NCBI RefSeq assembly: GCF_017829975.1
Contig: NZ_JAEEGA010000018.1
Span: 1 to 64,000 of the forward strand
Source: Vagococcus allomyrinae
GTDB taxonomy: Bacteria > Bacillota > Bacilli > Lactobacillales > Vagococcaceae
Direction: 5' to 3'
DNA: 64,000 nucleotides
Every line of letters starts with the position of its first letter. The first letter of the stretch is position 1. The notes beneath the pieces were generated by a model. The model had not been told where the DNA came from. It ran no database searches and was given only the letters and a program-made list of their open reading frames with translations. Made by a program: the position numbers and the translations under genes. Of this stretch, positions 63,787-64,000 are shown in pieces.

Positions 63787-64000
63787 TCTTCATTGCCTCT
63801 TTCATTTAAGGGTTGTTCTGCCAATCTTAATAAATATTGCCCATATTCATTTTTCTTCAAAGGCTGAGCTAATTTAACTAGCTGTTCTCTATTAATATAA
63901 TTCATGCGGTAAGCAATTTCTTCCAGACAAGCCACTTTTAGATTTTGACGCTTTTCGATCGTTTCAATAAAGGTCGAGGCCTCTAATAGTGATTCATGAG
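63783..64000 (-). CDS. rmlA: Glucose-1-phosphate thymidylyltransferase, C-terminal part
   Basis: The last 72 codons of rmlA, cut by the window end. The product reads [18 protein letters not shown], then [21 protein letters not shown], which is the usual RmlA C-terminus. It makes dTDP-glucose from glucose-1-phosphate. The TGA overlaps the rmlC ATG. The 5' part and the operon promoter lie beyond 64000. Confidence 0.93.
   Translation of the reverse strand, partial: HESLLEASTFIETIEKRQNLKVACLEEIAYRMNYINREQLVKLAQPLKKNEYGQYLLRLAEQPLNERGNEE

Overview
The window looks like chromosome of a low-GC Gram-positive coccus of the order Lactobacillales, most likely Enterococcaceae or Carnobacteriaceae (Enterococcus/Vagococcus-like). 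Support: AGGAGG-type ribosome sites, GW-repeat autolysins, sortase substrates, an enterococcal-style rhamnose polysaccharide locus, and many promoters with an extended -10. I cannot name the species from sequence alone. No rRNA, tRNA, CRISPR array, prophage module or intact transposon was seen.

Left part (1-23.7 kb): cell-surface accessory genes. A minus-strand set at 0.2-2.7 kb encodes a small unknown protein, a four-helix membrane protein, a sortase, and a small secreted protein ending in a sorting-signal-like tail with a non-canonical motif (VKATG). Next come two SDR oxidoreductases divergent from an AraC-family regulator with two complete AraC DNA-binding domains. Two peptidoglycan hydrolases without signal peptides (M23 endopeptidase at 6.4-8.1 kb; GH24 lysozyme fused to NlpC/P60 at 11.9-13.9 kb) lie apart but share a nearly identical promoter layout. 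Between them sit a cystathionine beta-lyase/MFS operon and a candidate structured RNA. Then follow a secreted protein with an LPKTD sorting signal, a lipoprotein, a divergent GtrA/GtrB pair, and two paralogous secreted GW-repeat proteins. One paralog is a normal glucosaminidase. The other has lost the catalytic Glu (Glu to Gln) and gained a C39-like cysteine peptidase. A decayed IS21 istB fragment follows.

Middle part (23.7-41.8 kb): one minus-strand capsule operon read from a promoter near 41.80 kb to a terminator near 23.65 kb. It starts with the phosphoregulatory genes (wzd/wze/wzh). Then come UDP-FucNAc-type precursor genes matching the Staphylococcus aureus cap5/8 set (CapD, CapM, CapN, CapE, CapF, CapG) plus a WbuB-like transferase. 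A more AT-rich variable end carries glycosyltransferases, an EpsG-type polymerase, a Wzx flippase, an acetyltransferase and UDP-glucose dehydrogenase. The expected product is a Wzy-dependent capsule containing acetamido-dideoxyhexoses and glucuronic acid.

Right part (41.8-64 kb): a UDP-GlcNAc 2-epimerase gene and a second, rhamnose-linked glycan locus. It holds rmlA (partial), rmlC, rmlB and rmlD, rhamnosyltransferase-like GT2 enzymes, two flippases, two polymerase/ligase-like membrane proteins, a second initiating sugar transferase, a TagF-like polyol-phosphate transferase, a TarI/IspD-like cytidylyltransferase with a partner SDR, and an O-acyltransferase. This resembles the variable part of enterococcal epa loci, where teichoic-acid-like decorations are added to a rhamnan. 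Both glycan loci are on the minus strand and each carries its own initiating transferase, flippase and polymerase.
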